Source of the DNA: Actinomycetales bacterium
GTDB lineage: Bacteria > Actinomycetota > Actinomycetes > Actinomycetales > Dermatophilaceae
Direction: 5' to 3'
DNA: 64,000 nucleotides
NCBI GenBank assembly: GCA_016715285.1
Contig: JADKAO010000005.1
Coordinates: 62,001 to 126,000 of the forward strand
Part shown: one piece after another, positions 8,854-17,846 of the stretch
Numbering within the stretch: position 1 is the first letter of the stretch
Layout: every line of letters starts with the position of its first letter
Made by a program: the position numbers and the translations under genes
The notes under the pieces: model-generated
What the model saw: the letters and a program-made list of their open reading frames with translations, nothing else
The model's database searches: none
Told to the model about the DNA's origin: nothing

Positions 8854-9756
8854 GTGCCCCGGGTGAGCCCTTCTCTTGATCTCGCTGCCCTCGCCGATCC
8901 CACCGATCCAGGCACCGACCCGTTCGCGCTAGCGCACGCAGCCGCTGCCGTTATCGCTGAGCGCACGCAGGTCGCGCGCCACGACGTCGCCCTTGTCCTC
9001 GGGTCGGGGTGGGGTCAAACCGCCGATCTCGTCGGCGAGACCTGCACCACCATCGACAACGCGGACGTGCCGGGGTTCCAGAAGGCTGCGGTCGCGGGCC
9101 ACTCGGGGTCGATGCGGTCGGTGACGATCGGCGACACGGGTGCGCGCGCGCTCGTTTTCGGCACGCGCACACACTTTTACGAAGGCCGCGGTGTCCGCGC
9201 GGTCGTGCACGCGGTGCGCACAGCCAAGGCCGCCGGCTGCCACACCATCGTCCTCACCAATGGCTGCGGCGGACTGAACCCCGCGTGGGCCCCCGGCACG
9301 CCCGTGCTCATTCGCGACCACATCAACCTCACCGCCACCTCACCCATTGAGGGCGCGAACTTCGTCGACCTCACCGACCTCTACTCGGCGCGGCTGCGCG
9401 AGCTCGCCCGCACGGTCGACGCTGACCTCGACGAAGGGGTCTACGTGCAATTTCGTGGGCCGCATTACGAAACACCAGCCGAGGTGCAGATGGCCAAGAT
9501 CCTCGGCGGAGATCTCGTCGGGATGTCTACGACCTTGGAGGCGATCGCGGCACGGCAGGCCGGCTTGGAGGTCCTCGGGATTTCGCTCGTGACCAACCTC
9601 GCGGCCGGCATCTCGGACGTTCCGCTCTCCCATGAAGAAGTCCTCGACGCCGGCACGGCAGCGGCCGAGCGCTGCGGTCGGCTGCTGTCGCAGGTCGTCG
9701 TGCGCATCGCCGAGGCCCACGCGAGCGCGGACAAAGCGACGGACAACCCCGAGTGA
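8854..9756 (+). CDS. Purine nucleoside phosphorylase, trimeric type
   Basis: Splits purine (deoxy)nucleosides with phosphate into base and (deoxy)ribose-1-phosphate. The 300 residues contain the phosphate-binding GSGWG, GHSGSMRS, the HFYEGRG loop, LTNGCGGLNPAW, FRGPHYETPAE, GMSTTLEAIAAR and VTNLAAGIS with the base-contacting Asn; together these define the class II trimer. The start is GTG at 8854, or GTG at 8863, which removes three residues. Its TGA overlaps the GTG start of the phosphosugar mutase by four bases, so the two are translationally coupled; the mutase can take ribose-1-phosphate onward. Confidence 0.92.
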   Translation: MPRVSPSLDLAALADPTDPGTDPFALAHAAAAVIAERTQVARHDVALVLGSGWGQTADLVGETCTTIDNADVPGFQKAAVAGHSGSMRSVTIGDTGARALVFGTRTHFYEGRGVRAVVHAVRTAKAAGCHTIVLTNGCGGLNPAWAPGTPVLIRDHINLTATSPIEGANFVDLTDLYSARLRELARTVDADLDEGVYVQFRGPHYETPAEVQMAKILGGDLVGMSTTLEAIAARQAGLEVLGISLVTNLAAGISDVPLSHEEVLDAGTAAAERCGRLLSQVVVRIAEAHASADKATDNPE

Positions 9757-11456
9757 GTATGCCGTCCGCCCCAGACCAAGCCGCGCTGCTCGCCCAGGCT
9801 CGGGCGTGGGTTCACGACGACCCTGACCCGGTCACCCGCGACGAGCTCACTGCGGTCATCGAGGCGGTGGGTGCGGGATCGGGAGAGGCTCTCGCTGACC
9901 TCGCTGACCGGTTCGTCGGCATGCTCGAGTTCGGAACGGCAGGCCTGCGCGGCGCGATCGATGCCGGACCCAACCGGATGAACCGCGCGGTCGTCATCCG
10001 GGCGGCAGCGGGGCTCACGGCATACCTCAAGCACGACCTGCCGACCGAGCTTGGTGGGCCCAAAGCCACCCCGATTGTCGTCATCGGGTTCGACGCCCGG
10101 CATCGCTCCGCGGACTTCGCCCGCGACACCGCGGCGGTCGTCACCGCCGCCGGGGGACTCGCGCTCCTTCTCCCGCACGTCCTGCCGACGCCAGTGCTCG
10201 CGTTTGCGATCCGTCATCTGGGGGCTGACGCGGGCGTCATGGTCACCGCGAGCCACAACCCGCCGCAAGACAACGGATACAAGGTGTACCTCGGGGACGG
10301 GTCGCAAATCGTCCCGCCTGCTGACGCGCAGATCGCGGCGCGGATCGCTGAGGTGACGTCGGTCGCTGATGTCCCCCGAGCCGACTCCGGCTGGCAAACC
10401 GTGTCGGAGAAGCTCGTGGCCGACTATTTGGTCGCGGTCGCCGCGATCATCGATGCCGCGAGCCCTCGTGACGTCGCCGTCGTGCACACCTCGCTGCACG
10501 GCGTGGGCAATGACACTCTGGTCGCGGCCTTTGCGCGGGCAGGCTTTCCCGCCCCCCACGTCGTCGAGAGTCAAGCGCAACCCGATCCTGACTTCCCCAC
10601 CGTCGCCTTCCCCAACCCGGAGGAGGCCGGCGCTATCGATGCCGCGCTTGCCCTTGCAGCGGAGGTCGAGCCCGATGTCGTCATCGCCAACGACCCCGAT
10701 GCCGACCGCTGCGCGGTCGCGGTGCGCGACCGGCATACCGGCTGGCGGATGCTCCGAGGCGACGAGGTCGGCGTCCTTCTGGGAGCGCACATACTGGCGC
10801 GAGGTGTTCCCGCTGGTAGCGTGTTCGCCAACTCCATCGTGTCCTCGCGGATGCTCGCTGCCATCGCGCGCGCTCACGGGGTGGCGCATGAGGAGACCCT
10901 GACGGGGTTCAAGTGGATCGCCCGGGTGCCGGGGTTGGCGTACGGCTACGAAGAGGCGCTGGGTTACTGCGTGGCGCCGTCGGTGGTGCGGGACAAGGAC
11001 GGCGTGTCGGCCGCCCTGCTCATCGCCGAACTCGTCGGGCTGCTCAAAGCACGGGGCGCCACTCTGCTCGACCTGCTCGATGAACTCGCCGTGGCGCATG
11101 GCGTCCACGCGACCGATGCCTTCTCGGTGCGGGTCTCAGACCTCGCGCTGATGCCGGCTCTCATGGCGCGGCTTCGGGCAGAGCGGCCCTCGTCGGTGGC
11201 TGGGATCGGCGTGACCCGGATTGATGACCTCGCCGAGGGCGACGGCGGGCTCCCGCCGACTGACGGGCTGCGGTATTTCCTTGCGGACGGGTCTCGGTCA
11301 ATCGTGCGCCCATCAGGGACCGAGCCCAAGGTCAAGGTCTACCTGGAAGCCATCGAGCCCGTGGCCGGCTCCGGTGATCTGACCCGGGCGCGCGCGGCCG
11401 CCGCGGCACGCCTTGCGGCGATCCGCACGGACTTCGAGGCGCGCACCCAGATCTGA
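9753..11456 (+). CDS. Phospho-sugar mutase (phosphomannomutase/phosphopentomutase family)
   Basis: Moves phosphate between the 1 and 5 or 6 position of sugars. All four alpha-D-phosphohexomutase signatures are visible in the 567 residues: FGTAGLRG near 52, the phospho-serine loop TASHNPPQDNGYKVY near 165, metal-binding NDPDADRCAVAV near 315, sugar-binding GYEEALGYC near 395, and phosphate-binding RPSGTEPKVKVYLE near 520. It is coupled to purine nucleoside phosphorylase and followed, after one opposite-strand gene, by deoC. A pentomutase role in nucleoside breakdown is therefore plausible; orthologues are usually annotated PmmB. Confidence 0.88.
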   Translation: MSMPSAPDQAALLAQARAWVHDDPDPVTRDELTAVIEAVGAGSGEALADLADRFVGMLEFGTAGLRGAIDAGPNRMNRAVVIRAAAGLTAYLKHDLPTELGGPKATPIVVIGFDARHRSADFARDTAAVVTAAGGLALLLPHVLPTPVLAFAIRHLGADAGVMVTASHNPPQDNGYKVYLGDGSQIVPPADAQIAARIAEVTSVADVPRADSGWQTVSEKLVADYLVAVAAIIDAASPRDVAVVHTSLHGVGNDTLVAAFARAGFPAPHVVESQAQPDPDFPTVAFPNPEEAGAIDAALALAAEVEPDVVIANDPDADRCAVAVRDRHTGWRMLRGDEVGVLLGAHILARGVPAGSVFANSIVSSRMLAAIARAHGVAHEETLTGFKWIARVPGLAYGYEEALGYCVAPSVVRDKDGVSAALLIAELVGLLKARGATLLDLLDELAVAHGVHATDAFSVRVSDLALMPALMARLRAERPSSVAGIGVTRIDDLAEGDGGLPPTDGLRYFLADGSRSIVRPSGTEPKVKVYLEAIEPVAGSGDLTRARAAAAARLAAIRTDFEARTQI

Positions 11457-11459
11457 GGG

Positions 11460-12116
11460 TCAGCCCCGGATCAGGACAACGAGCCACGCCACAGCAGGGA
11501 CGATGACGAGCGCAAGGTCCAGCGCATCCCAGCGGCGGCAGACGGTGGCCGAAGCGGACTGAGGTGGCAGGGCGCCTTTCTGGCGGAGGTCCTGCCACTC
11601 GGCATACAACTGCTCGACGAATACGGCTGCGGGGCCAGCGGAGGTGGGCAGGGACCCAGGAAGGGGTTCCGGCGCGGCAGATGCGGTCTCGTTGAGGCGC
11701 TCCCTGTGAGCGCCCGACGAGAAGGCGCCGATCACGCCGGATCCGGTGCGGCGCTTGATCTTTGCCGCGATGGCCCACGATTTGATGGCTTGGTCGCCGG
11801 CATAGATGACCAGGTTCCATTGGCTGCTCACGTCTTCATAGGCAGGCCAAGGAATGACATGGCGCCGGAAGGGATTGTGGACCGTGATCTCCGTCATCGT
11901 CAGCCGCATGAACGGACGCACGAGCACGACAACGAGCAATGCCGCCGCAAGCACCAAACCCATCACGAAAGCCGGTCCTGCATCGAGAGAGGTCACGGCC
12001 CCGAGAAGAAAGAGGGCTGACCCCACCCCGCCCAACACCGCGCTGCCCTTGGGGCGCAGGACGAAGTCCGCCGACCGGGCAGCATCGGTAGCTTCTGGGA
12101 CGTGGTCATCGCTCAT
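11460..12116 (-). CDS. Membrane protein with bacterial PH-like domain
   Basis: The 218 residues from ATG 12116 begin MSDDHVPEATDAARS. Two transmembrane segments follow (about residues 27-45 and 48-66), then a PH-like stretch (MTEITVHNPFRRHVIPW, then QWNLVIYAGDQAIKSWAIA), which resembles small actinobacterial PH-domain membrane proteins. A low-complexity linker and a final hydrophobic anchor (DLALVIVPAVAWLVVLIRG) end it. The ORF is open further upstream, but this start avoids overlap with deoC, which is divergent 38 bases away. Function unknown. Confidence 0.7.
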   Translation of the reverse strand: MSDDHVPEATDAARSADFVLRPKGSAVLGGVGSALFLLGAVTSLDAGPAFVMGLVLAAALLVVVLVRPFMRLTMTEITVHNPFRRHVIPWPAYEDVSSQWNLVIYAGDQAIKSWAIAAKIKRRTGSGVIGAFSSGAHRERLNETASAAPEPLPGSLPTSAGPAAVFVEQLYAEWQDLRQKGALPPQSASATVCRRWDALDLALVIVPAVAWLVVLIRG

Positions 12117-12153
12117 GGCGCGGTCATCATTGCACGGCCCTAGACTCACTGCG

Positions 12154-13113
12154 GTGACCACCGTTGCCCACGATCTGCCGCCCGTCAGCGATAACGCCGC
12201 GCTGACCCGCTGGCTGCACGGCTTGCCCGGCGTCGACCAGGTCGGCCTCGAAGCCCGAGCCGCCGGCCTGAGCACCCGATCGATCAAGACCACATCCAAG
12301 GCATGGGCGATCGACACGGCGATCTCGATGATCGACCTGACCACCCTCGAAGGCGCCGACACGCCGGGCAAGGTTCGCTCGCTTTGCGCTAAGGCTCTCG
12401 TCCCCGACCCGAGCGACCCCACGACCCCGCGCCCCGCAGCGATCTGCGTCTATGGCGACCTCGCGCACGTGGCCCGAGAAGCCTTGGGAGACAGTGGGAT
12501 TCACGTCGCTGCTGTCGCCACTGCCTTTCCGTCAGGACGCGCGAGTATGCCGGTCAAGCTCGCCGACACGCGTGACGCGGTCGCAGGTGGCGCCGACGAG
12601 ATCGACATGGTGATCGACCGGGGCGCCTTCCTCTCCGGGCGCTATCTCCAGGTGTTCGAGGAGATCGTCGCCGTCAAGGAAGCCTGCCGGAGGCCCGACG
12701 GCACGTCGGCTCATCTCAAGGTCATCCTTGAGACAGGTGAGCTCGCGACCTACGACAACGTCCGGCGCGCGTCTTTCCTCGCCATGCGGGCAGGCGGCGA
12801 CTTCATCAAGACCAGCACCGGCAAGGTTGCTCCGGCAGCCACCCTGCCGGTCACCCTGCTCATGCTCGAAGCCGTGCGTGACTGGCGCGAACTGACGGGG
12901 GTGCAGATCGGCGTCAAGCCTGCAGGCGGCATCCGGACCACCAAGGATGCGATGAAATACCTCGTCACCGTCAGTGAAATCGCTGGGCCCGACTGGCTCA
13001 CCTCCGACTGGTTCCGGTTCGGCGCCTCCGGGCTGCTCGGCGACCTCCTGCTCCAACGCCAGAAGCTCGCGACCGGCGCTTACTCCGGCTCTGACTACGT
13101 CTCGATCGACTAA
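12154..13113 (+). CDS. deoC: Deoxyribose-phosphate aldolase
   Basis: Cleaves 2-deoxyribose-5-phosphate to glyceraldehyde-3-phosphate and acetaldehyde. The 319 residues are longer than the roughly 220-260 of the short class and match the longer DeoC branch. Visible motifs are MIDLTTLEG, EIDMVIDRGAFLSG, LKVILETGELATYDNV, FIKTSTGK (the Schiff-base Lys) and GVKPAGGIRTTKDA. The GTG at 12154 is chosen because the frame continues without family similarity upstream. The next gene starts 11 bases after the stop. The downstream aldehyde dehydrogenase probably oxidises the acetaldehyde product. Confidence 0.93.
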   Translation: MTTVAHDLPPVSDNAALTRWLHGLPGVDQVGLEARAAGLSTRSIKTTSKAWAIDTAISMIDLTTLEGADTPGKVRSLCAKALVPDPSDPTTPRPAAICVYGDLAHVAREALGDSGIHVAAVATAFPSGRASMPVKLADTRDAVAGGADEIDMVIDRGAFLSGRYLQVFEEIVAVKEACRRPDGTSAHLKVILETGELATYDNVRRASFLAMRAGGDFIKTSTGKVAPAATLPVTLLMLEAVRDWRELTGVQIGVKPAGGIRTTKDAMKYLVTVSEIAGPDWLTSDWFRFGASGLLGDLLLQRQKLATGAYSGSDYVSID

Positions 13114-13124
13114 AGGGATCTGGA

Positions 13125-14570
13125 ATGCCGACCTTTGACTATGCCCCAGCCCCCGAGTCTCGCTCGGTGGTGACGATCGCCAACTCCTACGGCCTGTTCA
13201 TCAACGGCGAGTTCAACGATGGCCACGGGACGCCCTTTGACACCATCAACCCCGCCACCGAAGAGGTCCTCGCGCAGGTGAGCGAAGCCTCCACAGCGGA
13301 CGTGGACCGCGCGGTCAAAGCCGCGCGGACGGCATACGAGACGGTGTGGTCGCGCCTGTCGGGTGCCGACCGCGGCAAGTACCTCTTCCGGATCGCCCGA
13401 CTCCTGCAAGAGCGCGCGCGCGAGTTCGCGGTCCTGGAGACGCTCGACAACGGCAAACCGATCAAGGAAAGCCGCGACGTCGACCTCCCGCTCGCGGCGG
13501 CGCACTTCTTCTACCACGCGGGCTGGGCCGACAAGCTGGAGTATGCCGGGCTGGGCCCGGCGCCGCGTCCCGTCGGGGTCGTCGGCCAGATCATCCCGTG
13601 GAACTTCCCCATGCTCATGCTCGCGTGGAAGGTCGCCCCGGCGCTGGCCTGCGGCAACACCGTCGTCCTCAAGCCGGCCGAAACCACTCCCCTGACCGCC
13701 CTGCTTTTCGCGGAGATTTGCCAACAGGCCGACCTGCCCCCCGGTGTTGTCAACATCGTCACCGGCGCGGGTGCGACGGGTCAGGCGATTGTCGAGCACC
13801 CGGACGTCGACAAGATCGCTTTCACCGGGTCCACGGAGGTCGGCAAGCTCATCGCCCGCACGATCGCCGGCACCCGCAAGCGCGCCACTCTCGAACTCGG
13901 CGGCAAGGCCGCCAATATCGTCTTCGACGACGCGGCCATGGATCAGGCGGTTGAGGGCATCGTCCGCGGGATCTTCTTCAACCAAGGGCACGTCTGCTGC
14001 GCTGGGTCGCGGTTGCTCGTCCAAGAGTCGGTGCACGATGACCTCGTCCATCGGCTGCAGCGTCGCCTGGCGACGATCCGCGTGGGCGACCCCATGGACA
14101 AGAACACCGACCTCGGTGCGATCAACTCGGCTACTCAGCTGGCCCGTGTGACCGACATGGTCGCCGTCGGTGAGGCCGAGGGCGCGCACCGCTGGAGCCC
14201 GGTATGCGAGTTGCCGAGTCGCGGATTCTGGTTCGCCCCAACGATTTTCACCGGCGTCTCGCAGGCTCATCGCGTCGCACAGGAAGAGATCTTTGGTCCG
14301 GTGCTGTCAATCATCACCTTCCGCACCCCCGCGGAGGCGGTGGCCAAGGCCAACAACACGCCCTACGGTCTGTCGGCAGGCATCTGGACCGAAAAGGGCT
14401 CCAAGATCCTCTGGATGGCCGACCAACTTCGCGCAGGAGTGGTGTGGGCCAACACCTTTAACCAGTTCGATCCCACGTCACCGTTTGGCGGGTTCAAGGA
14501 ATCCGGCTACGGACGCGAGGGCGGCCGGCACGGCCTCGAGGGGTACGTCACGACGGGAGGCGCGCGATGA
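13125..14570 (+). CDS. Aldehyde dehydrogenase (NAD(P)-dependent)
   Basis: Oxidises an aldehyde to the acid; here most likely the acetaldehyde released by the adjacent DeoC. The 481 residues carry the standard ALDH features: IPWNFPMLMLAWKVAPALA, the nucleotide loop FTGSTEVGKLI, catalytic Glu in TLELGGKAANIV (about residue 255), catalytic Cys in NQGHVCCAGSR (about 290), and EIFGPVLSIITF near 390. Position 11 bases after deoC and overlapping the next gene by four bases indicates one operon with deoC. Confidence 0.93.
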   Translation: MPTFDYAPAPESRSVVTIANSYGLFINGEFNDGHGTPFDTINPATEEVLAQVSEASTADVDRAVKAARTAYETVWSRLSGADRGKYLFRIARLLQERAREFAVLETLDNGKPIKESRDVDLPLAAAHFFYHAGWADKLEYAGLGPAPRPVGVVGQIIPWNFPMLMLAWKVAPALACGNTVVLKPAETTPLTALLFAEICQQADLPPGVVNIVTGAGATGQAIVEHPDVDKIAFTGSTEVGKLIARTIAGTRKRATLELGGKAANIVFDDAAMDQAVEGIVRGIFFNQGHVCCAGSRLLVQESVHDDLVHRLQRRLATIRVGDPMDKNTDLGAINSATQLARVTDMVAVGEAEGAHRWSPVCELPSRGFWFAPTIFTGVSQAHRVAQEEIFGPVLSIITFRTPAEAVAKANNTPYGLSAGIWTEKGSKILWMADQLRAGVVWANTFNQFDPTSPFGGFKESGYGREGGRHGLEGYVTTGGAR

Positions 14571-15493
14571 GCGAGCGAGTCGAGGTCCGCAAGACCTTCA
14601 AGCTGTACATCGGCGGCGCCTTCCCCCGCAGCGAGTCCGGTCGCTCGTATGCCGTCCACGCCGCCCCGCGCAGTGGTCGCAGCACGAGCAGCGGCAGCAA
14701 CACTGGCGCGTTCCTCGCTAACGCCGCGATGGCCTCCCGCAAGGACGCTCGCGACGCGGTCGTGGCCGCGCGCAAGGCCCAGCCGGGCTGGGCGGAGGCC
14801 ACGGCATACAACCGCGGTCAAGTCCTCTATCGCGTGGCTGAAGTGATGCAGGGACGCTCGGCACAGCTGGTCGACGAGGTCGCTGCCGCGGAGGGTCTCA
14901 GTGCGGCTAAGGCGGCTCTGTCGGTCGACACGGCCATCGACCGATGGGTCTGGTATGCCGGGTGGGCCGACAAGCTGGCCCAGGTCGTCGGCGGTCTCAA
15001 CCCGGTCGCCGGCCCGTTCTTCAATATCTCTGCCCCTGAGCCGACCGGCGTCGTGGCAATCCTTGCGCCGCAACAGAGTTCGCTGCTCGGGCTGGTGTCA
15101 GTCATTGCCCCCGTCATCGTGTCTGGCAACACGTGCGTTGTCGTCACCAGCCAGGACCGCCCGCTGCCGGCGGTCACCCTCGGCGAAATCCTGGCCACGT
15201 CAGATGTTCCCGGTGGAGTGGTCAACCTGCTCACCGGCGTCACCGCCGAGATGGCGCCCTGGCTGGCTTCACACCGCGACGTCAACGCGATCGACCTCAC
15301 TGGCGCAGCGGATGCCTCAAACGTCAGCTGGGGCGAGTTGGAGGCTGCTGCGGCCACCAATCTCAAGCGCGTTCGCCGGCCAGCTGGCGAGGCGGAGGCT
15401 GCCGTCGAGCCCGATTGGCGCCTCACCCCCGACCTCTCGCGCATGACGGACTTCCTCGAAACCAAGACGGTCTGGCACCCCAAAGGTCGTTGA
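14567..15493 (+). CDS. Truncated aldehyde-dehydrogenase homologue without catalytic domain
   Basis: The 308 residues align with the N-terminal part of an ALDH (AARKAQPGWAEATAYNRGQV, then WVWYAGWADKLAQVVGG, then VVAILAPQQSSLLGL in place of the IPWNFP loop, and PGGVVNLLTG). The catalytic Glu (ELGGK) and Cys are missing, and the chain ends about 170 residues early with a unique tail. There is no frameshift and codon use is normal, so it looks like a maintained pseudo-enzyme rather than a wreck. It is translationally coupled (ATGA) to the active ALDH and may be a structural or regulatory partner of it. What it does is not known to me. Confidence 0.78.
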   Translation: MSERVEVRKTFKLYIGGAFPRSESGRSYAVHAAPRSGRSTSSGSNTGAFLANAAMASRKDARDAVVAARKAQPGWAEATAYNRGQVLYRVAEVMQGRSAQLVDEVAAAEGLSAAKAALSVDTAIDRWVWYAGWADKLAQVVGGLNPVAGPFFNISAPEPTGVVAILAPQQSSLLGLVSVIAPVIVSGNTCVVVTSQDRPLPAVTLGEILATSDVPGGVVNLLTGVTAEMAPWLASHRDVNAIDLTGAADASNVSWGELEAAAATNLKRVRRPAGEAEAAVEPDWRLTPDLSRMTDFLETKTVWHPKGR

Positions 15494-15496
15494 TCT

Positions 15497-16177
15497 ATGG
15501 CCGCCCAGGCACAGGTCATTCTTCTGACGGGACCCTCGGGGGCTGGCAAGTCGCGCCTTGCGCATCGGCTGCAGACGGCATACGGATGGCCGATCGTGCG
15601 CTTGGACGACTTCTACCGCGACGGTGACGAGCCCGAGCTCCCCCAGGTCGCCCTGGGTGGCGAGCCCATCACCGATTGGGACCATCCGGGGGCGTGGAAC
15701 GCTGCGGACGCAATCGCGGCACTGGCCGCCCTCGTGACTGTCGGTGAGGCGGAGGTTCCGCGCTATGACATCGCGCAGTCGCGCCGGGTGGGAACACACC
15801 GCGTGCTGCTCGGCGACGCGACGATCGTCATCGCCGAAGGGATCTTTGCCGCGGAAATCGCCCCTGACCTGCGTGACCTCGGTCTGCTCTCGAGGGCGTT
15901 TTGCGTCACGCACGGGCGGTGGGGCAACGCCGCGCTGCGCCTCGTGCGGGATCTCAAGGAACACCGCAAGAGCCCCGTCATCCTGCTTCGGCGAGGTCTC
16001 TCGCTGTTTCGACGCGAGCCGGTGATTGTGGATCGTGCGCGTGGTTTGGGTGCCGCGTGCCTGCCGCCTCGGCGAATCGAAACCGAGATCGCGCGCGCGC
16101 TCGGCGCGAGCCTGTCGCCTGCGCCTGATACGTTCGGGCCGTTGAGCGACAGCGCGCCGGACAGGGGGCCGCGATGA
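15497..16177 (+). CDS. Uridine-kinase-like P-loop ATPase
   Basis: The protein begins with the Walker A loop LLTGPSGAGKSRLAHRL at about residues 9-25, then RLDDFYRDGDEPELP, where Asp and Tyr occupy the positions used by uridine kinases to hold the nucleoside. It continues with DWDHPGAWN and IVIAEGIFAAE, the Walker B-like strand. Length is 226. It follows the ALDH pair by three bases and overlaps the next membrane-protein gene by four, so it sits at the junction of the nucleoside operon and the MoxR cluster. Nucleoside phosphorylation is inferred from family and context. Confidence 0.8.
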   Translation: MAAQAQVILLTGPSGAGKSRLAHRLQTAYGWPIVRLDDFYRDGDEPELPQVALGGEPITDWDHPGAWNAADAIAALAALVTVGEAEVPRYDIAQSRRVGTHRVLLGDATIVIAEGIFAAEIAPDLRDLGLLSRAFCVTHGRWGNAALRLVRDLKEHRKSPVILLRRGLSLFRREPVIVDRARGLGAACLPPRRIETEIARALGASLSPAPDTFGPLSDSAPDRGPR

Positions 16178-17217
16178 GTGGATTCGGGCCGCCACCTGGC
16201 GCGCCCGCCGAGGTCCGACGCCCGGGCCGAGCGGGCTATCTCGCGCCCGGCCGCGAGCTCATGGACCCAGCGGCACGACGCCGGTATGCCGTGTCCGTCA
16301 GCGCGCGACCCGGCATCATCTCGCTGGCGCCATTTGGTGTGTCCGACGTTATCGACGGCTCGATCAAACACGTCCGCCGCAACCCTGGCCCGATTGTCGG
16401 TGCGGCGGCACTCACGGTCGCAGCCGCCATGCTGCCGGCCATGGTGCTCTCGGCGATCATTTTTGCCGGAAGTTGGCGGCGCACGTCTGGTCTGGCCATC
16501 GTCGCGAATGATTTCTTCCTGTCAACGGCCGTCAGCACGGCTGGGGTGGCCATCGCGATTCTCACTCTTGGGGGCGTCTTGGCACCGGCCGTCTTGGACG
16601 CGGCTCTCGGGCAGCGGATCTCGAGCGACGGACTGTGGCGTCGCGTTCGGCCGCGCCTGCTGCCCCTGATCGGCTCGCAGCTGCTGGTCGGCGTAGTCAT
16701 CTCCGTCCCCATCGTGATCAGCGTTGTGCTCGTTGTCCTGGCCGCAAGCGGTGGCAGCGACGCGGTCGCGGTCTTGTCCGCGATCTTCCTACTGCCCGCA
16801 GCGAGTGTGGTCTCGCTGTGGCTGCTCGGCCGGACTGTGTTGTCAGCACCGGCTCTCATGCTCGAGCAACTCAGCCCGATTGGGGCGCTCAGGAGAGCGT
16901 GGCACCTCACCCGCGGTCGCTTTTGGCGCGTCCTCGGGAGCCAGATCTCCGTGGGTTTGCTGGCCTTCGTGATCTTCTGGTTTGTCCAGCTGCCGCTCTA
17001 TCTCGTCCTCCGGCTGTTTGTGGACATGCTTGACCTTGGGGCTCGGATGACCGAATCGGCTGCCTCACTGACCTTCACTCTCGCCACGCTCGGGGCTGGG
17101 TCGATCGTGACGCCAGTCGTCGCGTCAGCCACGGTGCTGCTATACGTCGATACGCGGATGCGTGCCGAAGGCTTTGATCTGCATCTCCGCCGGCTCGCCG
17201 CGGGGGCGACCCCATGA
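16174..17217 (+). CDS. Multi-pass membrane protein of the MoxR cluster (glycerophosphodiesterase membrane-domain-like)
   Basis: The 347 residues have a proline-rich, hydrophilic N-terminus of about 50, then six likely membrane segments (around 65-90, 105-130, 155-180, 190-215, 245-270, 295-320). GVSDVIDGSIKHVRRNPGPI and ALRRAWHLTRGRFWRVLG are typical of the DUF7847/GdpM-type membrane domain. There is no enzymatic domain. It overlaps the DUF4129 gene by four bases and is the first gene of the MoxR/DUF58 group. Function unknown. Confidence 0.75.
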   Translation: MSGFGPPPGAPAEVRRPGRAGYLAPGRELMDPAARRRYAVSVSARPGIISLAPFGVSDVIDGSIKHVRRNPGPIVGAAALTVAAAMLPAMVLSAIIFAGSWRRTSGLAIVANDFFLSTAVSTAGVAIAILTLGGVLAPAVLDAALGQRISSDGLWRRVRPRLLPLIGSQLLVGVVISVPIVISVVLVVLAASGGSDAVAVLSAIFLLPAASVVSLWLLGRTVLSAPALMLEQLSPIGALRRAWHLTRGRFWRVLGSQISVGLLAFVIFWFVQLPLYLVLRLFVDMLDLGARMTESAASLTFTLATLGAGSIVTPVVASATVLLYVDTRMRAEGFDLHLRRLAAGATP

Positions 17218-17846
17218 TCGGCCGACTGGATCCATCAGCCCCCGAGGCCCGGCAGTGGCTCAGCGACGAGCTTGCCAAGGCCGACTACCAAGACACTCGG
17301 TCACTCTTGGAGCGCTTCTTCTCCTGGCTGCAGAGCCTCCTGAATCGCGCCACCCCGACATCGAGCAACCCCGAGGGCTACACCGTCCCCCAATGGCTGA
17401 TTGCAGCGCTTGTGGTCCTCCTCATCGCAGCGCTGGCCCTGCTCGCCAGTCGCGTTCGCGCCGAACGACGCGCGGCACAAGACTCCATGGGACCCGTGCT
17501 CGGAGGGCTCGATCTCACGTCAGCCCAGTTCCGAGCCCGGGGTGAGCAGGCACTCGCCGAGCGACGCTGGTCGGACGCAGTGCTGGAGTTCACCCGGGCC
17601 CTCGCGCGGGGGGCGGCCGATCGCACGCTCATCCACGATGCACCATCGCTCACGGCCCACGAGATCGGCAGTGCCCTCAGCCCGGTCTTCCCCGCCGACG
17701 CCGGTGAGATTCGGCGCGCCATGGATCTCTTCGACGGCGTGTGTTACGGAGGACACCGAGCGTCGGAGACCGAGGCGCTCTCGGTCCGCGATCTTGACCG
17801 CACGCTGGCCGATCGGCGCCCGGTGCTCGCGGAGGCGGCGATATGA
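17214..17846 (+). CDS. DUF4129 domain protein
   Basis: This 210-residue protein has an N-terminal soluble segment (ARQWLSDELAKADYQDTRSL), one membrane helix at about 62-84 (WLIAALVVLLIAALALLA), and a C-terminal cytoplasmic DUF4129 domain (RARGEQALAERRWSDAVLEF, then LTAHEIGSAL, then DLFDGVCYGGHRAS). DUF4129 proteins are regularly encoded beside DUF4350, MoxR and DUF58. It overlaps both neighbours by four bases. No enzymatic residues recognised. Confidence 0.82.
   Translation: MIGRLDPSAPEARQWLSDELAKADYQDTRSLLERFFSWLQSLLNRATPTSSNPEGYTVPQWLIAALVVLLIAALALLASRVRAERRAAQDSMGPVLGGLDLTSAQFRARGEQALAERRWSDAVLEFTRALARGAADRTLIHDAPSLTAHEIGSALSPVFPADAGEIRRAMDLFDGVCYGGHRASETEALSVRDLDRTLADRRPVLAEAAI

Noticed and set aside
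9465..11108. A 547-aa minus-strand frame opposite the phosphosugar mutase
   Set aside because: Antisense shadow; composition is typical of reverse-frame high-GC DNA and all mutase motifs are on the plus strand.
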